Source of the DNA: G963674665 sp963674665
GTDB lineage: Bacteria > Desulfobacterota > Desulfovibrionia > Desulfovibrionales > Desulfovibrionaceae
Length of the DNA: 64,000 nt
Assembly: GCA_963674665.2 (NCBI GenBank)
Contig: CAXXPL010000011.1
Coordinates: 1 to 64,000 of the forward strand
Direction: 5' to 3'
Shown here: piece after piece, positions 62,386 to 64,000 of the stretch
Position numbering within the stretch: the first letter of the stretch is position 1
Layout of the letters: each line of letters begins with the position of its first letter
Notes under the pieces: model-generated
Told to the model about the DNA's origin: nothing
The model's database searches: none
Seen by the model: only the letters and a program-made list of their open reading frames with translations
Program-made: the position numbers and the translations under genes

Positions 62386-63468
62386 CTAAATCTCCGGCTG
62401 CCAGGACTGGGCCTCGGCCAGTTCCGGGTCATCTCCCTTGGAGGCCGTCTTGTTGGCGCCGTTCCAGATGGTGTGCTCCTGCTTGACCAGGTGCAGCTTG
62501 GCCAGGACCAATGTGGCGCCGGTGAAGTCCGCGGCTGTGATGTCGGCCAGGGAAAAATCCACCCGGGAGCAGTCGCTACGGGCAAAGATGGCGCCCCTGC
62601 AGATGGACTCCTTGAACAGCGCCTTGGACAGGTTGGCGTTGGAAAAATCCGCTAGGCTGGCGTCGGCCTCGGAGAAGTTGCACATGTGCAGCACCGCCCC
62701 CCGCAGGTTGGCCTCCTGGAGCTGGGCTCGGGCGAACATGCTTTTTGGGGCGCGGATGTTCTCAAAAGTGGCGCCGGAGAGCACGGCGCCCATGAAGTTG
62801 CACATGTCCAGCCGCAGGTTCGAGAAATCCGCGTTCCTTAGGTTGCTGCCCATGAACACGGTCATGCGCAGGGAGCAGTTCTGGAAGCGCTGCTTGGCCA
62901 GCTCGCTGTCCTGCAGAGCGACCTTGAACATGGTGCTGCCGGTGAAGTCCGCTGTGGCTAGGTTGGAGCGCTTGAGCGACACGCGCTCCAGCGATGAACC
63001 GGACAGGTCCGCGTTGCTGAAGTCGGCCTTTTGCATGGCGGTGCGGAAGATGCGGGCCTTTTTCAGGGACGCGCCCTTGAAGCTGGCCTTGTCCAGGAAG
63101 CATTTCTCCAGGTTCACACCCGAAAGGTCGGCGTTGGTGAAGTCAGAGCCCGAGAATATGCCGTCCGTGAACCTGGAGCCGGTGAGCACCGTGTCCGCGA
63201 GGTTCAGCCCCCGCCAGAGGGCGCGCCCCAGGGTGAGTTTGGTGAGCCTGGCGCCTTGCAGGTCGCAGTTGAAGAAGCCGCATTTGTTCAGGTCCACGGC
63301 GTCGAAGTCGACGTTTCTGAGGGCGCAGTCCTGGAAGCGCGCCCCGGTGAGGTCCAAGCCTCGGAGGTCGATGTTCGAGAGGTCCAGGGCCTCGAGCTTG
63401 CGTCCCTCCTTGATGGCGGTGAGGAGTTGGTCGCGGGAGCAGGGAGTCAGGGTCGGGAGGGGTTTCAT
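62386..63468 (-). CDS. Pentapeptide-repeat protein of the type VI cassette
   Basis: 360 residues, with an N-terminal MKPLPTLTPCSRDQLLTAI segment and many pentapeptide repeats (for example ALDLSNIDLRGLDLTGARF, then NADLSGSSLERVSLKRSNL and FSNANLSKALFKES), giving a long quadrilateral beta-helix of about 300 residues. The ATG at 63468 overlaps the stop of the upstream gene by four bases (ATGA), so the two are translationally coupled. Pentapeptide proteins with DUF2169 and DUF3540 are a known type VI combination; the role is unproven. Confidence 0.85.
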   Translation of the reverse strand: MKPLPTLTPCSRDQLLTAIKEGRKLEALDLSNIDLRGLDLTGARFQDCALRNVDFDAVDLNKCGFFNCDLQGARLTKLTLGRALWRGLNLADTVLTGSRFTDGIFSGSDFTNADLSGVNLEKCFLDKASFKGASLKKARIFRTAMQKADFSNADLSGSSLERVSLKRSNLATADFTGSTMFKVALQDSELAKQRFQNCSLRMTVFMGSNLRNADFSNLRLDMCNFMGAVLSGATFENIRAPKSMFARAQLQEANLRGAVLHMCNFSEADASLADFSNANLSKALFKESICRGAIFARSDCSRVDFSLADITAADFTGATLVLAKLHLVKQEHTIWNGANKTASKGDDPELAEAQSWQPEI

Positions 63469-64000
63469 GAGAGCAGATCCTCGCGTCTTTGCAGCAGGCT
63501 TTTCTTGAGATTGGCTCGGTCGAAGATGGTGTCGCCTACAATGGCTTTGTAGAAGTCCACGCCGTAGCAGTTGGCCGCCGTGAGGTCGGCCTGGGTGAGG
63601 CGCGCCTTGCGCAGGGAGCCTCCAAGAAGATCGAGGCCGCGCATGTTCGCGCCGGTGAGGTCGCAGAGGTTGAATCGGGCACTCCAGGCCCGGGTGCGTT
63701 CGAAAATGGCCCCCTTGCAGTCGCACTCCTGCACCATGGCCTTGTCCATGAACGCGGCGGAGAAGTCCGCCTTGGGGAGCGTGGCGTTGAGCAACGAGGC
63801 ACGTTTGAGCCGGGCGCCGGAAAAGTTCGCGTTGGAGAGGTCGCAGCCCTTGAGGAAGCGCACCTTGGTCATTTCCGCACCCGAGAAGTTGCCATCCGGG
63901 CATTGGGAGGTGATGAACGCGGTGTTCTCCATGGTGGCGCCGCGAAAATCCTGGGCCGGGAGCGCGCACTTGATGAAGGCGGCGCGGCTAAGGTCCGCCT
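63465..64000 (-). CDS. Pentapeptide-repeat protein, 5' end beyond the window
   Basis: The visible 178 codons are all pentapeptide-like (FSGARLKRASLLNATLPKADF, then ANMRGLDLLGGSLRKARLTQ) and end at TGA 63465, ATGA-overlapping the next gene. The frame is open to the window edge, so only the C-terminal part is seen. In this cassette type the upstream gene is usually a DUF2169 protein, often with a pentapeptide C-terminal domain (inference). Confidence 0.8.
   Translation of the reverse strand, partial: ADLSRAAFIKCALPAQDFRGATMENTAFITSQCPDGNFSGAEMTKVRFLKGCDLSNANFSGARLKRASLLNATLPKADFSAAFMDKAMVQECDCKGAIFERTRAWSARFNLCDLTGANMRGLDLLGGSLRKARLTQADLTAANCYGVDFYKAIVGDTIFDRANLKKSLLQRREDLLS

Overview
The window looks like a chromosomal segment of a GC-rich dissimilatory sulfate reducer of the Desulfovibrionaceae (Desulfovibrio-like). 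The strongest reasons are a complete dsrA-dsrB-dsrD-dsrN(cbiA-like) cluster and an Rnf operon headed by a decaheme cytochrome c, an arrangement typical of Desulfovibrio. The assignment rests on gene content read by eye, not on a database search.

Layout. 1-5.7 kb: SGNH hydrolase, argC, a DUF1844 protein, a frameshifted class V aminotransferase, a sugar-nucleotide epimerase and a half-size TauE-type permease. 5.78-7.66 kb: a group II intron sitting in the T-tract of the terminator behind the TauE gene, with a dead maturase. 7.9-11.8 kb: a periplasmic binding protein directly upstream of a hybrid histidine kinase. 12-16.5 kb: the dsr cluster (minus strand). 16.6-20 kb: FabG, a secreted protein with an OmlA-like tail, a ketoacyl-synthase-like protein without the catalytic Cys, and a PagL-type lipid A deacylase. 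20-24.6 kb: tlyA, infA and small or hypothetical proteins. 24.8-33.7 kb (minus): cytochrome-rnfCDGEAB-apbE, then a universal stress protein and an NhaD-type antiporter, together an ion-coupled energy-conservation block. 34.5-46 kb: a REC-GAF-PAS-GGDEF-EAL protein, a PaaK-type ligase, a ChaN-PDZ lipoprotein, mutM, several unknowns, a ferredoxin-like protein and glpD. 46.1-47.8 kb: a decayed ATPase plus DUF4276-like pair. 48-55 kb: a frameshifted aminotransferase, an NTF2-like protein, a beta-propeller-like secreted protein, a PHP phosphoesterase and a large exported repeat protein. 55.4-60.8 kb (minus): transketolase, GltD-like oxidoreductase, class II aldolase and rpe, i.e. the non-oxidative pentose/hexose interconversion set. 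61-64 kb (minus): type VI secretion accessory genes (pentapeptide proteins, DUF3540, DUF4150/PAAR-like), running off the right edge.

Two global properties matter to a user. First, at least seven reading frames, including the core gene transketolase, are broken by single-base indels, several of them in homopolymers. Many of these are probably sequence errors, so I annotate the reconstructed full genes. Second, intergenic space is filled with repeated structured elements: about a dozen similar long stem-loops at gene ends (G-rich arm, U/A centre, C-rich arm), a roughly 105-122 bp inverted-repeat element (two copies and a fragment), a second dispersed repeat (two copies) and a single 124 bp AGAGCA-bounded element.

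No tRNA, rRNA, CRISPR array or insertion-sequence transposase was seen. No complete new system is obvious. The most promising leads are the structured repeats, the binding-protein/kinase pair, the decayed ATPase module and the cytochrome-Rnf-antiporter block.
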